Assembly: GCF_024693525.1 (NCBI RefSeq)
Contig: NZ_JAILKR010000097.1
Coordinates: 1 to 32,454, forward strand
DNA: 32,454 nucleotides
From: Selenomonas sp.
GTDB lineage: Bacteria; Bacillota_C; Negativicutes; Selenomonadales; Selenomonadaceae
Direction of reading: 5' to 3'
Part shown: positions 32,175 to 32,454 of the stretch, in pieces
Position numbering within the stretch: position 1 is the first letter of the stretch
How the letters are laid out: each line of letters starts with the position of its first letter
Program-made: the position numbers and the translations under genes
Notes under the pieces: model-generated
The model's input: only the letters and a program-made list of their open reading frames with translations
Database searches by the model: none
Told to the model about the DNA's origin: nothing

Positions 32175-32454
32175 TTTGTCTCCCTACAATCTTTTTGCAT
32201 AAAAACGTTTCTTATACTATATACATATTCCCTTTACTATTTCGCCCTACTGCCAAAAAATCCCTGCCTATCAAGCAGATGCTAAGAATTATTTGACCTA
32301 AAAAGTGGCTGTAAAATTACAGTTTGTAGGTTACACGAATCTCATTCGAAGCAACTCTTCGCCGCCGCTAGGGGCAGTGCCAACACTACGCGGGAGATGT
32401 TTTTCTAAACGAAATTTTTATCTTTAATTAAGCATCGAAAAAGTTGCAAAACGC
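32175..32454. other. Non-coding end of the window with a GC-rich island
   Basis: The first part is AT-rich and probably contains the promoter of the exported protein. It also has a perfect dyad CTGTAA-AA-TTACAG (32309-32322). A more GC-rich stretch follows (about 32335-32400) with a CGAAG/CTTCG hairpin. The minus-strand frame reads like peptide for about 28 codons (HLPRSVGTAPSGGEELLRMR) but has stops before and after and no start in range. It could be a gene remnant or a dispersed repeat. No gene is called. Confidence 0.45.

Noticed and set aside
1..32454. CRISPR arrays, tRNA or rRNA genes, insertion sequences, prophage
   Set aside because: No regularly spaced repeats, cloverleaf sequences, transposase or phage proteins were found by eye.

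Overview
The window looks like chromosomal DNA from a Negativicutes bacterium, a diderm Firmicute close to Selenomonas. The best evidence is an outer-membrane porin with an N-terminal S-layer-homology (SLH) domain (3753-5066), an arrangement typical of that class. The Firmicute-like AGGAGG ribosome sites, the ZTP riboswitch and the Soj/Spo0J-type ParABS genes fit. No rRNA, tRNA, transposase, CRISPR array or phage gene was seen. The content is mostly housekeeping and sugar metabolism. The taxon is inferred, because no rRNA gene is present.

Layout. 1-3449: the 3' part of a LacI-family regulator, then a lone PTS EIIC permease and an RpiR-type regulator. 3753-5066: the SLH porin. 5243-10551 (minus): an L-arabinose operon in the order sugar porter, FGGY kinase, araD, araA, with a strong promoter and a LacI-type dyad just downstream of the start point. 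10811-14010: an Xaa-Pro peptidase, a HAD phosphatase, a hemerythrin and a small exported protein. 14253-19342 (minus): a glutamate synthase split into amidotransferase, FMN/Fe-S subunit, and a third polypeptide that fuses the GXGXG domain to a GltD-like flavoprotein and a ferredoxin domain. 19762-23223 (minus): an M23 peptidase, a DUF4446-like protein, ParB and ParA, with three parS sites in the wider region. 23467-26534: a separate MetH reactivation protein followed by a MetH lacking that domain. 26594-29062: pfkA, then a ZTP riboswitch controlling a stand-alone AICAR formyltransferase. 29153-32174 (minus): a degenerate-GGDEF/EAL protein whose promoter is overlaid by a symmetric cluster of DnaA boxes, and an exported protein of unknown function.

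How the parts work together. The arabinose operon carries uptake and all three steps from L-arabinose to D-xylulose-5-phosphate. The glutamate synthase genes are translationally coupled or closely spaced and should form one Fe-S flavoenzyme. ParA, ParB and parS suggest the window lies near the replication origin, and the DnaA-box cluster at 31326-31408 agrees with that. The ZTP riboswitch ties AICAR formyltransferase expression to folate and purine status, and the neighbouring MetH pair is another folate-dependent one-carbon function.

The least ordinary signals are the DnaA-box cluster on the c-di-GMP gene promoter, the domain rearrangement of glutamate synthase, and the stand-alone AICAR formyltransferase under a ZTP switch. 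I did not see a clearly new defence or mobile system.
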